NCBI RefSeq assembly: GCF_000218485.1
Contig: NZ_AFPB01000142.1
Span: 62,001-126,000, forward strand
Direction of reading: 5' to 3'
Length of the DNA stretch: 64,000 nt
From: Aquimarina agarivorans
GTDB lineage: Bacteria; Bacteroidota; Bacteroidia; Flavobacteriales; Flavobacteriaceae
Below the pieces are notes generated by a model, which ran no database searches, was not told the origin of the DNA, and was given only the letters and a program-made list of their open reading frames with translations. The translations under genes were made by a program, and so were the position numbers. Below, one piece after another: positions 1 to 10,233 of the stretch; within the stretch, counting starts at the first letter, position 1, and each line of letters opens with the position of its first letter.

Positions 1-1915
1 TTTACTTGTTTATTGGCTGGTAATGTTACTGAAAATTTAGCTCTTTCGGAATTGTCCACAAAGCGACCATCTCGGGCAGGATTTGGTAAAAAGAACCCTC
101 CTGCTCTTTGCACTCTTTCATTAAAATTTTCAAAACCTGGAATAACCTCGCTAATCTTTGATCGCACCAAGCTATAATCTACTGAAAAATGATTCCAAGG
201 CACTTTTGTTTTTCTTTTAAAGTAGCTGCGGCAATACCGCAAACTATGGCTACTTCGCTCTTTAAATTTGGAGCAACAGGAGTTAAATCGCCCATGGACA
301 TACGCACCCTTCCTGCGGTATCTTCAGTAGTAATAAATTGTTTGCCTTTACTGGTTTCATCAATTTCTGTTCTTCCCAAACATGGTAAAATTAAGGCAGA
401 TTTTCCATGTACCACATGGCTTCTATTTAGTTTAGTAGCAATATGCATTGTAAAATCAGCATCATTCATAGCTTGTTCTACTAATGAAGTGTCGGGAGCT
501 GCGTGTACAAAATTACCTCCCAAACCAACAAACACTTTTGATTTTTTAGCCACTAAATGTTCAACAGCTTCTACCGCAGTAACCCCATGCTCACGTGGTG
601 CTTTAAAGTCAAATGCTTTTTCGAGACTGGACAAAAATGATTCAGGTGATTTTTCCCAAATTCCCATGGTACGATCCCCTTGAACGTTACTGTGGCCTCG
701 AACAGGTAAAGTACCAGCTCCTGGTTTAGCTATTGATCCTTTTACTAGTAATAAATTCACAAATTCACGAATAGTATCTTCGCCATTAGTATGTTGAGTA
801 ATGCCCATGGCCCAGGCAATAATAATTTTTTTGGCATCAATGATATACGCTGCTGCTTTCTCAATTTCTGCGACAGCGATACCACTTTGTTGTACTAAAT
901 CATCATAATCCGCATTTGCTAATTGCGCTAAAAATTCAGAATAGCCTGTACTGTGTTTAGAAATAAATGCTTCATCAAATATTGAAGCATCTATTTTTTG
1001 CTTTCGGTACAACAATACCAATATTGCTTTTACTAAAGCTAAGTCTCCATTTATTTTAACTTGTAAATACAAATCCTGTAATGGTGTTCCGTCTCCTACC
1101 CATTCCCATGGTTTTTGCGGATGCTTAAATCCCATAAAACCAGTTTCGGGCATTGGATTAACAGCAATTATTTTACCTCCATTTTGTTTTAGTTTTTGAA
1201 GCTCAGTAAGCATTCGTGGGGCATTGGTACCTGGGTTTTGACCAAAAATGAGTAGCAAATCAGTTTGCGAAATATCATCGAGCTTTACCGATGCTTTTCC
1301 TATTCCTGTAGTTTCTGATAGCGCTACTCCTGTAGCCTCATGACACATATTAGAACAGTCTGGCAAATTATTTGTCCCAAACTGCCTAACAAATAATTGA
1401 TAACAAAATGCAGCTTCATTACTTGCTCTTCCTGAAGTATAAAAAATAGCCTCATCTGGGTCATTCAATTTATTTAATTCATGAGCTGCTATTTCAAATG
1501 CTTTCTCCCAAGTAACTGTTTGGTAATGGGTGCCTCCTTGCGGCAAATACATAGGCGAATTCAGCCGTCCTTGTTTTTCTAACCAGTAATTTGATTTTGT
1601 TAATAATTCTTTTATAGAATTTTCGGCAAAAAACTCAGCACCTATAGTCTCTTTTGAAGCTTCCCAAGCAACTGCTTTAGCTCCATTTTCGCAATATTCA
1701 GCAATTAACGATCGTTCGCTTGGATCAGGATCTGGCCAGGCACAACTAGGGCAGTCATATCCTTTTACCTGATTTAGTTTAAACATTGTTTTGACTCCTC
1801 GACCAACATATGTTTCCTCCCAAATACGATAACCCACAGAAGCTATAGCAGGAAAACCTACTGCTACTTTTTTTGGTTCAGTTATTTTTAATTCATCTGA
1901 TTTTTTAAAGGACAT
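1..1915 (-). pseudogene. FdhF/YdeP-family molybdopterin oxidoreductase, frameshifted and cut by window edge
   Basis: Alpha subunit-like molybdopterin oxidoreductase of the FdhF/YdeP type (formate dehydrogenase-like; the substrate of this branch is uncertain). The N-terminus carries a CPSC pair at residues 55-58 followed by AWPDP, the signature of this subfamily, and the body shows typical molybdopterin-binding stretches (GQNPGTNAPR; RGHSNVQGDRT). One frame stops near 179, but the next minus-strand frame continues without a stop to base 1 with clear family sequence (PGFENFNERV, FFLPNPARDGRF). Adding one T on the plus strand at the T4 run 204-207 joins the two frames (KVPWNHFSVDYSL). Either a sequencing indel or a real frameshift; the C-terminus lies outside the window. 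Start ATG at 1915. Family assignment is firm, integrity is not. Confidence 0.85.
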
Positions 1916-2239
1916 ATGTTTAATTTATTCCACATTGTGGTATTTACTTTTAACTAATAGCTAGTATAGCCTTAAATTGAGAAATTTAAAATCACTAGCG
2001 TTCAACCATAGCAGTTGCCAAATGTAATTTACAATTTTTAACTGGCAAATCTATTTATTTACTACCTCATAATTATTCTAATATATCGTCATTAAATAGC
2101 ATGATTTTAACATATCGCTTTTATTAAAAACTTATATTTTACTTTTTATCGAACAAATAATAAATTATATCGAATTTAAGTATTTGACTAACAGTTGATT
2201 ACACATATTTTGTAACTTCAAGTAATAAACATTTTAATT

Positions 2240-2587
2240 ATGGCATTAGATACCTGGGAATTTTCTGACTTTAAAGCTTATTTATTTATCTACTGCACAT
2301 TTGCTGATCATTTACAAGTAGAAAAAGAACGTGAGCTTGCAATTAAAAAAGTTGGTAAACTTAAATTTAAAAAATTACACGATGAAATTGAAATGGATAC
2401 CGACGATGTGAGTATTAACAAAATTAGACGGTATGTTAAAAAACATAATATCACCAAAGAGGCAGCAAAAAAATTGTTGTTGGATGTTAAGGATATGTTT
2501 TTAAGTGATGGAGAATTTCATAAATTGGAAAAGCGGCTTTATAAATCACTAGAGCGTATTTTTGGAAAAGAGCTCTCTAAAACTTGA
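2240..2587 (+). CDS. conserved hypothetical protein, 115 aa
   Basis: I do not recognise a named family with certainty. The protein is mostly helical, rich in lysine and acidic residues, with no signal peptide or membrane segment, so probably cytosolic. The helical pattern after residue 25 is vaguely reminiscent of TerB/tellurite-resistance-like helical bundles, but this is a weak impression. It lies 46 bp upstream of a small membrane protein on the same strand and the two could be co-transcribed. ATG start follows an AT-rich leader without a Shine-Dalgarno sequence, as is usual in this group. Confidence 0.7.
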   Translation: MALDTWEFSDFKAYLFIYCTFADHLQVEKERELAIKKVGKLKFKKLHDEIEMDTDDVSINKIRRYVKKHNITKEAAKKLLLDVKDMFLSDGEFHKLEKRLYKSLERIFGKELSKT

Positions 2588-2632
2588 ATTTCATAAAAAA
2601 TACTTACTTTTAAATATCAAATAACTATAACT

Positions 2633-3001
2633 ATGATATTTAATATTGCATGCATTGCAAGTGGAATTTTATTAGCCATGGCTACGTTGGACAAATGGGA
2701 CGGCGATAAAGATTACTTTAAAAAAGCTGGTAATTTTTTGTTGCCCTATAATACAGTAATTGGAGGTATTCTACTTGCGTATGGTATTATAAACATGATA
2801 CGTCCTGGTTGTTTTATTTATGATTTAATAGCAATTGCTGGTGGATTATTATTACTAATGGATATTGTTGGTAAGGCTCCAGCTATAGGTTCATTACTTG
2901 TCAAAGCATCAAACGCTTTGTTGCCTTTTAAGGTAGCTATTGGTTTAACTTTACTTGTTATTGGTATTACCAATTTGTTGAACTTGCATTTACTCTGTTA
3001 A
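2633..3001 (+). CDS. small integral membrane protein, 122 aa
   Basis: Function unknown. Four hydrophobic stretches (about residues 1-18, 36-56, 62-80 and 95-118) arranged as two similar halves suggest a four-helix inner-membrane protein with internal duplication: an LLPYNTVIGGILL motif in the first half is echoed by LLPFKVAIGLTLL in the second. The stop codon lies inside the convergent cysteine desulfurase gene, so the two 3' ends overlap by 12 bp and there is no room for a separate terminator. Confidence 0.7.
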   Translation: MIFNIACIASGILLAMATLDKWDGDKDYFKKAGNFLLPYNTVIGGILLAYGIINMIRPGCFIYDLIAIAGGLLLLMDIVGKAPAIGSLLVKASNALLPFKVAIGLTLLVIGITNLLNLHLLC

Positions 3002-4135
3002 AACCACTTTCAACGCTTTTACTAGAGCATCAATATCATCTGTTGTTGTATAAATTGAAAATGAAAACCGCAATGAAGTCTTTTCTAATTTTTCGATAGG
3101 TAAAACTGCAGCCAACACATGAGAAGGTTTATTACTTCCACTTTGGCATGCGCTACCACGAGAACAGTAAATACCTTGTAAGTCCAACTTAAACAAAACG
3201 GTTGAAGCTTTTTCTTTTGAAATCGGCAAGCACACATTCAATAGATTGTAATTGTGATTTAATTTTTCGGAATCGGCATTAAAAGTGATTTTTTCAAAAT
3301 TGGTCTGCAATTGATTTATAGCATAATCTTTTATTTTTTTTATTGATTTTGTTTCTGTTTCTAAATTTTCATATGCTAAATTTAAGGCCGTTGCCATACC
3401 TTCAATTTGATGAAGTGCCTCGGTACCCGCTCGTAAACCTCGCTCTTGCTCCCCGCCAAACTGTAATGCTTTGATACCTGAATTTTTTTTAATGTAGGCA
3501 AAACCAACACCCTTAGGCCCGTAAAACTTATGTGCACTTGCTGTAGCAAAATCCACATTAACTTTTTTAAAATTTATTGTGAAATGACCCACGGACTGCA
3601 CGGTATCGGTGTGAAAAAGTGCCTTATTATTTTTACAGAGCGTGCCAATGGTTTTCAAATCCAAAATACTTCCTATCTCATTATTAATATGCATTAATGA
3701 AACTAAAGTTTTATGACCATTACCTTCCAACAGGTTTAATAAATCGGTGGTATTTACATCCCCATTTGGTAATAACGAAACATATGAAATTTTTACAGCA
3801 TAACGTAATTGTAGCGCCTCAATGGTTTTTAATACCGCATGATGCTCAATTTTTGTGGTAATAATGTGACTCACTCCCAAATCCCTAACTGCACTATTTA
3901 AAATAAGATTGTTTGCCTCCGTACCACCACTTGTAATAATAATTTCTGAGGCATCAGCGTCAACTAAACTAGCTATTTCTTTACGAGCGGCTTCCATTGC
4001 TGCTTTTGAAGTTCTGCCAATGGCATATGTAGCTGACGGATTCGCATAAAAATTCGTCATACTTTCCTGTACTTTTTTTATGACTTCAGGCCGCATCGGA
4101 GTGGTTGCGGCATTGTCCAAATACACTTTTTTCAT
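2990..4135 (-). CDS. cysteine desulfurase (NifS/IscS-like)
   Basis: PLP-dependent class V aminotransferase-fold enzyme that removes sulfur from L-cysteine to give alanine and an enzyme persulfide for Fe-S cluster and thio-cofactor synthesis. Visible signatures are the N-terminal LDNAATTP, the PLP lysine context SAHKFYGPKG near residue 200, and the active-site loop SRGSACQSG with the nucleophilic cysteine near residue 330. The 381 aa length is normal. It sits alone, not in a suf operon, so it may be the IscS/NifS-type housekeeping copy. A TAGTTTTG element (plus strand 4140-4147, reverse complement) lies only 4 bp upstream of the ATG. Confidence 0.92.
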   Translation of the reverse strand: MKKVYLDNAATTPMRPEVIKKVQESMTNFYANPSATYAIGRTSKAAMEAARKEIASLVDADASEIIITSGGTEANNLILNSAVRDLGVSHIITTKIEHHAVLKTIEALQLRYAVKISYVSLLPNGDVNTTDLLNLLEGNGHKTLVSLMHINNEIGSILDLKTIGTLCKNNKALFHTDTVQSVGHFTINFKKVNVDFATASAHKFYGPKGVGFAYIKKNSGIKALQFGGEQERGLRAGTEALHQIEGMATALNLAYENLETETKSIKKIKDYAINQLQTNFEKITFNADSEKLNHNYNLLNVCLPISKEKASTVLFKLDLQGIYCSRGSACQSGSNKPSHVLAAVLPIEKLEKTSLRFSFSIYTTTDDIDALVKALKVVLTE

Positions 4136-4400
4136 AAAACAAAACTACAGTAAATTGCTTATTTTTTATAAGACTTTTCTTCACTTTAACCAATAAATTT
4201 TAAAAAATTAGAATAATTATACCACTAAATTTTCGATGAACTCCATGGTAAACTGGTATCGTTTTTAATAAAGTATTGAATACAAAGAGATACAAGACAT
4301 GTAAATGTAAGAGAATTAGTACAAAATTATTCTTCATCCCTTGCAATAACTATGTATTATTATGTGTTTTACAAAAAGAAATAACACAAATATATTTTAA

Positions 4401-5252
4401 ATGAAAAATCAAATCTTATTAGGTCTATTAATAGTTGCGGGTGCTACATCATGTGTTTCTAAAAAGAAATTTGTAGCAATGGAGGAAAACTATTTAAGAA
4501 CTCAAAACAGCTTAACTAAGACCACTTTCGAAAAAGAACAATTAGAGAGCAAGTTTGCTCAAATTGAAGCTAAAGTTAGTGCATACAATGATAAAATTGC
4601 CTCACTTAAGGATGTTAATTCCGCTTTAAGTGCTGAAAATGAAAACAAACTTAGTATTCTTCCTACTGGCGATATGGTAGTTTCTAAAGCTGACATTTCA
4701 AATATGAACAGTACATTGGCTAAAATGGATCCTAGCGAAGTTGCAGAAGCTAAAACTTTAAAAGATTCAATGAGTTTAGCTGTAAGTCATAACTTATCAA
4801 ATTCTGTTGAAGGTTTAGATAATGATGATGATGTAGATATTAAAGTTGACGAAACAGTGGTTATGATTACTGTTTCAGATAAACTTTTATTTAACTCTGG
4901 TAGTTTTAGAGTGAATAGAAAAGCGTATCCTTTATTAGAAAAATTAGCTAATGTGATTAAGTCAGAACCAAGTATGGATGTTATGATCGAAGGTCATACT
5001 GATTCAAGAACTATTAGAACTGATATTTTAGAAGATAACTGGGATTTAAGTGTAAAGCGTGCTACTTCAATCATTCGTTTATTGCAAAATAAATATGAAG
5101 TTGCTCCTGAGCAGCTGATAGCATCTGGACGCAGTAGCTACATGCCTTTAACTGATAATTCAACTAAAGAAAACAGAGCAAAAAACAGAAGAACTAGAAT
5201 TGTAATTTTACCTAATCTTGGTAAATTCTTTTCTATGATGGCATCAAACTAA
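4401..5252 (+). CDS. OmpA-family outer-membrane lipoprotein
   Basis: Begins with a lipoprotein signal peptide whose lipobox is GATSC at residues 14-18, so the mature protein is lipidated at Cys18. A charged, coiled-coil-like segment (about residues 25-75) precedes a C-terminal OmpA/MotB peptidoglycan-binding domain (about residues 150-275) with the typical EGHTD and NRRTRI motifs. The likely role is to tether the outer membrane to peptidoglycan. The gene is monocistronic: 150+ bp of leader upstream and a GC-rich rho-independent terminator directly downstream. Confidence 0.9.
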   Translation: MKNQILLGLLIVAGATSCVSKKKFVAMEENYLRTQNSLTKTTFEKEQLESKFAQIEAKVSAYNDKIASLKDVNSALSAENENKLSILPTGDMVVSKADISNMNSTLAKMDPSEVAEAKTLKDSMSLAVSHNLSNSVEGLDNDDDVDIKVDETVVMITVSDKLLFNSGSFRVNRKAYPLLEKLANVIKSEPSMDVMIEGHTDSRTIRTDILEDNWDLSVKRATSIIRLLQNKYEVAPEQLIASGRSSYMPLTDNSTKENRAKNRRTRIVILPNLGKFFSMMASN

Positions 5253-5278
5253 TTATGTCGTTAATTTAATTGTTATTT

Positions 5279-5304
5279 AAAAAGCCCGCTTTTGCGGGCT
5301 TTTT
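5279..5304 (+). terminator. rho-independent terminator after OmpA lipoprotein
   Basis: A 10-bp stem (AAAAGCCCGC / GCGGGCTTTT) with a TTTT loop is followed by a T run. It is placed 27 bp after the OmpA lipoprotein stop codon and is one of the few GC-rich stems in the window. Confidence 0.9.
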
Positions 5305-5583
5305 TGTTTCATAACGCAGCATAAAAAAGTAAATTTGTTTTACATCTATTAATTATTGAAGATTATTAGCTGTTCAAATTATACTGGTACTAATTTTAAA
5401 TTACTCAATAAAAATAATTATTATTTACAAGCATTACACAACATAAGCGTAGCCCAAGCTACCGTGTTATTTTGTAAAGAAAGAATCACTAAAATAAGCT
5501 TCTAGGCATTGGAAACTACATGAGCTAACGCTCATTAAATAAAAAACATAAACCGCAGCAGGAAACAGCTTATCAATTAATTT

Positions 5584-6666
5584 ATGAAAAACACACCACT
5601 TACTCAAAAACACATTTCTTTAGGTGCTAAAATGGTACCTTTTGCAGGTTTTAATATGCCCGTATCCTATAAAGGAGTTAAGCATGAACACCAAATTGTA
5701 AGATCACATGTTGGAGTTTTTGACGTTTCCCATATGGGAGAATTTTTAGTTTCGGGGCCTAATGCCTTAGCATTATTACAAAAAATTACAAGTAATAACG
5801 TTGAAAAATTAACTATTGGACAAGCGCAATACAGTTGCATGCCTAATGAAACTGGTGGTATTATTGACGATTTGTTAGTGTATCGAATTAAAAATGACAC
5901 CTACCTACTTGTGGTAAATGCAGCAAATATTGAAAAGGATTTTAATTGGATTTTGAAACATAATTCCGAAAATGCTGAACTAAGAAATATTTCCGACGCT
6001 TATTCCTTGCTTGCTATTCAAGGACCAAAAGCCATTCCTGCTATGCAAGAACTTACTAATGTTAATTTGGCTGACATCCCTTATTATCATTTTAAAATTG
6101 GAGATTTTGCTGGCATAGAGCATGTAATAATTTCAGCCACAGGGTATACTGGCAGTGGTGGATTTGAAATTTATTGTAAAAACACCGAAGTTGAACAAAT
6201 ATGGGATGCCATTTTCAAAGCAGGTGCTGATTTCAACATTGAACCAGCTGGCTTAGCAGCGCGAGATACCCTAAGATTGGAAATGGGATTTTGCCTTTAC
6301 GGAAACGATATTGATGACAAAACATCTACTATAGAAGCTGGTTTGAGCTGGATTACCAAGTTTGATAAAGATTTTATAAATGCTTCTTATTTAAAAAATC
6401 AAAAAGAGCAAGGTGTAACAAAAAAACTAGTTGGCTTTGAACTATTGGATCGTGGTATTCCCCGTAAAGATTATGAAATTATGTCATTAGAAGGTGACAT
6501 TATTGGAAAGGTAACCTCCGGAACCATGGCTCCAAGTTTGGAAAAAGCTATTGGAATGGGCTATGTTGATGCCAAATTCAGTAAAGCAACTACTGAAATT
6601 TATATTCTGATAAGAAATAAAAAAATTCCTGCAAAAGTTGTTAAAATGCCCTTTTTTACTAAATAA
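5584..6666 (+). CDS. gcvT: glycine cleavage system T protein (aminomethyltransferase)
   Basis: Transfers the methylene group from the aminomethyl-lipoyl H protein to tetrahydrofolate, releasing ammonia. Full-length at 360 aa. Diagnostic stretches include [10 protein letters not shown] near the N-terminus, [10 protein letters not shown], the [14 protein letters not shown] segment, and the substrate-binding [12 protein letters not shown] region near residues 220-232. As is usual in Bacteroidota it is not beside gcvH or gcvP. No glycine riboswitch was recognised in the 270-bp upstream region. Confidence 0.95.
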   Translation: MKNTPLTQKHISLGAKMVPFAGFNMPVSYKGVKHEHQIVRSHVGVFDVSHMGEFLVSGPNALALLQKITSNNVEKLTIGQAQYSCMPNETGGIIDDLLVYRIKNDTYLLVVNAANIEKDFNWILKHNSENAELRNISDAYSLLAIQGPKAIPAMQELTNVNLADIPYYHFKIGDFAGIEHVIISATGYTGSGGFEIYCKNTEVEQIWDAIFKAGADFNIEPAGLAARDTLRLEMGFCLYGNDIDDKTSTIEAGLSWITKFDKDFINASYLKNQKEQGVTKKLVGFELLDRGIPRKDYEIMSLEGDIIGKVTSGTMAPSLEKAIGMGYVDAKFSKATTEIYILIRNKKIPAKVVKMPFFTK

Positions 6667-6818
6667 TTGATTGAGTATTTCTTAAAATACTGATTTTAAA
6701 GCACAAATTAGCTATAATTAATTTTGTCATCATTGTGATATGAATAATAGTTGTATTTTTAAAAGAACTAATTACCCCAATAATATCAACAATAAATTTA
6801 GTAAAAGTTAAACATTAC

Positions 6819-8018
6819 ATGGAATCTTCATTAACACCTTTTTCGAGTCATGAACTTATTCCTCAGGTAGAAAAATTAGAAATTGAAAATCGTAAAGGAG
6901 ATTTATTCATTGGCATACCCAAAGAAAGTCAACCTTTAGAAAACAGAGTATGCCTAACTCCAGATGCTGTAAATGCCTTAGTTTCCAACGGACATAAAAT
7001 TTTAATGGAAGCTGGAGCTGGTAAATTAGCCAGTTTTGAGGATAAAGAATACAGCGAAGCTGGAGCAACCATAACTCAGGATACTGCTAAGGTATTTGGA
7101 TGTCCAATAATTTTAAAGGTGGAGCCCCCTTCATTGGACGAACTAAAAATGATTAAGCCACAAGCAGTTTTATTATCTGCTTTGCAGCTTAAAACTCTGG
7201 ATCGTCAATATTTTCAAACTATTGAAAAAAAGAAAATCACTGCCTTAGCCTTTGAATTTATAAAAGACGATGACGGCACTTATCCTGCAATTCGTTCATT
7301 GAGTGAAATTGCAGGTACTGCTTCCATTTTGATCGCTTCTGAAATTATGAGTAACGTTAACGACGGAAGTGGACTCATGATGGGCAATATTACAGGAGTT
7401 CCACCTGTTGAAGTAATTATACTTGGTGCTGGCACAGTTGGAGAATTTGCCGCAAGGGCTGCCTTAGGTTTAGGGGCTAATATTAAAATTTTTGATAGCT
7501 CTATTAATAAATTACGGACAATTCAAAACAATATTGGAAGACCAATGCATACCTCCACCATACAACACAAGCACCTATTAAAATCACTCAAACGCTGTGA
7601 TGTGGTTATTGGAGCCGTTCGCGGGAAAGACCGATCTCCCATACTGGTATCCGAAGCCATGACTACGCATATGAAAAAAGGGGCTGTGGTGATTGATGTA
7701 AGTATTGACATGGGCGGGTGTTTTGAAACTTCAGAAGTAACATCGCATAAAAAACCTACCTTTACGCGCAATGGGGTAATACACTATTGTGTTCCTAATA
7801 TACCTTCGCGCTACGCAAAAACATCATCCGTTTCCATAAGTAATATTTTTAGCCCATATTTGCTGAATATTGGTGAAGTTGGTGGATTGGAACACGCTAT
7901 CCGTAATGATAAAGGCCTTAAAAATGGGGTGTATTCATACCACGGAGTACTTACTAATAAGGCTGTAGCTGAATGGTTTGACTTAAGCTATCGCGATATA
8001 AATTTATTGGTTTTTTAG
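6819..8018 (+). CDS. ald: alanine dehydrogenase-type protein
   Basis: NAD-dependent L-alanine dehydrogenase / NAD(P) transhydrogenase alpha family: oxidises alanine to pyruvate and ammonia or runs in reverse. The N-terminal catalytic half contains GIPKESQPLENRVCLTP, and the Rossmann half starts at VIILGAGTVGEFAARAA (about residues 199-215). The 399 aa length is about 30 residues longer than classical Ald owing to an N-terminal extension before the GIPKE motif. The next gene starts 10 bp downstream, so ald, the small membrane protein and aroB probably form one transcript. Confidence 0.88.
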   Translation: MESSLTPFSSHELIPQVEKLEIENRKGDLFIGIPKESQPLENRVCLTPDAVNALVSNGHKILMEAGAGKLASFEDKEYSEAGATITQDTAKVFGCPIILKVEPPSLDELKMIKPQAVLLSALQLKTLDRQYFQTIEKKKITALAFEFIKDDDGTYPAIRSLSEIAGTASILIASEIMSNVNDGSGLMMGNITGVPPVEVIILGAGTVGEFAARAALGLGANIKIFDSSINKLRTIQNNIGRPMHTSTIQHKHLLKSLKRCDVVIGAVRGKDRSPILVSEAMTTHMKKGAVVIDVSIDMGGCFETSEVTSHKKPTFTRNGVIHYCVPNIPSRYAKTSSVSISNIFSPYLLNIGEVGGLEHAIRNDKGLKNGVYSYHGVLTNKAVAEWFDLSYRDINLLVF

Positions 8019-8028
8019 ATAGTTATAT

Positions 8029-8418
8029 ATGACTTTTGGACAACGCTTGGGCTACTTTAGTGGTGGTTTAATTATTGGTATATTTTTTTTAATATTTTTT
8101 TTAGCAGGAAAAAAAACTTCTTGCGACTATAGTCCAACTGCTAGGGTATTAAAAAATATTCGGATTAAAGAACGCCAGTTTACTCCTCAAAGTTTGGAAC
8201 AATTAAATGCGGCTAAGTTAGATACAGCGGCTATTTCTAAAATTCTAAATTCAGGTAGTGTTAATTTTTCAAAAAGTAATACCAAATTAGATTCGTGTAA
8301 ACTATACCATATTGATGGAGTTATAAAAAATAAATCTGTTGCATTGTTGGTTGAAAACTGTAATAAACAGGCAAAAATAACACACATTGAAACCACCAAA
8401 TTACCTAATTCTAATTAA
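8029..8418 (+). CDS. small membrane-anchored protein, DUF4258-like
   Basis: 129 aa with one strong N-terminal transmembrane helix (about residues 10-27) followed by a soluble domain probably in the periplasm. The soluble part resembles the short DUF4258 proteins that sit before aroB in other flavobacteria (recollection, not searched). Only 10 bp after ald and close to aroB, consistent with co-transcription. No catalytic motif is visible. Confidence 0.65.
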   Translation: MTFGQRLGYFSGGLIIGIFFLIFFLAGKKTSCDYSPTARVLKNIRIKERQFTPQSLEQLNAAKLDTAAISKILNSGSVNFSKSNTKLDSCKLYHIDGVIKNKSVALLVENCNKQAKITHIETTKLPNSN

Positions 8419-8444
8419 ATTTGCCACTTCAAATTACAAACCCT

Positions 8445-9518
8445 ATGCAAGCCATAAAATCAAAAGATTCTGTTGTTTATTTTAATGAAGAAGCTTACCA
8501 ACAATTAAATAATTACTTAGCAAATACCAACCATAGTAGCATGTTTGTTTTAGTAGATACGAATACGCATGAAAATTGTTTGGCCAGATTTATGGGAAAT
8601 TTAGCCATTGACCTTCCCATTGAAATTATTGAGATAGAAGCTGGTGAAATCAATAAAAATATTGAAACCTGTAGTGGTGTTTGGAATGCATTATCTGAAC
8701 TTGGGGCAGACCGAAAAAGTTTATTGATCAATTTAGGTGGTGGTGTAGTTACTGATTTAGGGGGGTTTATAGCATGTACTTTTAAAAGAGGGATTTCCTA
8801 TATAAACATACCTACTACGCTACTAGCTATGGTAGACGCCTCGGTGGGCGGAAAAACTGGAGTTGACTTAGGAAATTTGAAAAATATGGTTGGTGTTATC
8901 AGCGAATCAGAAATGGTGTTGGTGGACACTGCTTATTTAAAAACATTATCTGGCAATGAACTTAGAAGCGGTTTTGCTGAAATGTTAAAACATGGATTAA
9001 TTAAAGACGCTAATTACTGGAGGCGCTTATCAAAAATCGAAGCATTGACAACGACTGATTTAGATACGTTAATCCACGAATCCGTAATAATTAAAAATGA
9101 TATCGTACTTGTTGATCCTACGGAACAAAATATTAGAAAGTACCTTAATTTTGGTCATACATTAGGACATGCTATTGAATCTTATTTTTTAACCCATCCT
9201 GAAAAACAGACGCTTTTACACGGCGAAGCTATTGCTATAGGCATGATTACCGAAGCTTTTTTAGCAAAAGAGATACTAGGTTTAAGCGAAACTGATTTGC
9301 TTGAAGTAGCTACCGTTTTTATGAACATATACCCAAAAGTATCTATTGAAAAAGAAGACTACCAAGCGATTATTGATTTGTTAATTTTTGATAAGAAAAA
9401 TGTAGGTGGAAAAGTTTTATTTGTACTTTTAAATAAAATTGGCGAAGCTAAATTTAATTGCGAAGTTCCTGAAAACTTACTTATAGCTTCATTAGATTAT
9501 TACAATCAATTACAATGA
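8445..9518 (+). CDS. aroB: 3-dehydroquinate synthase
   Basis: Second step of the shikimate pathway: converts DAHP to 3-dehydroquinate with NAD+ and a divalent metal. Signature stretches are the NAD-binding GGGVVTDLGGFIACTFKRG, PTTLLAMVDASVGGKTG, the metal ligand region FGHTLGHAIES and LHGEAIAIGM. The ATG at 8445 is chosen over an in-frame TTG at 8421 because the family start is close to it and the TTG extension looks non-conserved. The stop overlaps the next ATG by 4 bp (ATGA), showing translational coupling to the following unknown gene. Confidence 0.93.
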   Translation: MQAIKSKDSVVYFNEEAYQQLNNYLANTNHSSMFVLVDTNTHENCLARFMGNLAIDLPIEIIEIEAGEINKNIETCSGVWNALSELGADRKSLLINLGGGVVTDLGGFIACTFKRGISYINIPTTLLAMVDASVGGKTGVDLGNLKNMVGVISESEMVLVDTAYLKTLSGNELRSGFAEMLKHGLIKDANYWRRLSKIEALTTTDLDTLIHESVIIKNDIVLVDPTEQNIRKYLNFGHTLGHAIESYFLTHPEKQTLLHGEAIAIGMITEAFLAKEILGLSETDLLEVATVFMNIYPKVSIEKEDYQAIIDLLIFDKKNVGGKVLFVLLNKIGEAKFNCEVPENLLIASLDYYNQLQ

Positions 9519-10233
9519 AAAAAATATTTAAAATAATCTCAATTATAGCTGCTGCAATTTTTACAATTTTAGCAGCTATTTTTTTAATTGCCTACCTCAA
9601 ATACAATACTCCAATTCCAAAAGGAAAGCAAGGTATACAAGCGGAACAATTGGCTAATAAAATTTTAGAAGCCTTAAATTATGACGCTTATAAAAACACT
9701 AATTATTTGAGCTGGAAAGCAAATGGAGTTACTTACGTTTGGAACAAAAAAAGTAAAAGCGTTACCATAAGTTGGGAAAATACAAAATTGATATTTGATC
9801 AGGACAACCCGAGTAAAAGTAATATTTTACGACCCAAAGACACTTCTGAAAAGGAAAAAAAGAAATTATTGCAAAAGCTGAAAAACTATTTAACAATGAT
9901 TCTTTTTGGTTAGTAGCGCCGTTCAAAATAATGGACAATAGCGTCGAAAAGCGCTTTATTCCCGCTACATCAGCTGAAAATGCATCCTTACTAATTACCT
10001 ATAAAAGCGGCGGCTCCACTCCTGGAGATACTTACCAGTGGTTTGTCAATCAAAATTATATACCCACTGCATTTAAAATGTGGGTGTCAATTATTCCAAT
10101 TAAAGGCTTACCTGCTACCTGGGAAGATTGGAAAGTTTCAAAAACTGGAATTAAGTTGGCACACACTAAAAAAATTGCAAATTTAATACCGTTCCCTATG
10201 TCAGAAATTAAAACCTGGAATGTTGCTGAATAA
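9515..10233 (+). pseudogene. membrane-anchored hypothetical protein, frameshifted
   Basis: The first frame (9515-9913) starts with an N-terminal membrane anchor (about residues 4-27) and ends abruptly; a second open stretch (9931-10233) follows. Adding one A to the A7 run at 9855-9861 fuses them into one protein of about 239 aa, with the bridge reading AKAEKLFNNDSFWLVAPFK, then a tryptophan-rich C-terminal domain (TYQWFVNQNYIP; TWEDWKVS). Function unknown. It is coupled to aroB by an ATGA overlap and overlaps the next gene by 14 bp. Whether the frameshift is biological or a base-calling error cannot be told from here; similar indels occur in several genes of this window. Confidence 0.75.

Noticed and set aside
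5300-5583. Possible glycine riboswitch before gcvT
   Set aside because: No conserved aptamer core was recognisable and the region is AT-rich without suitable stems.
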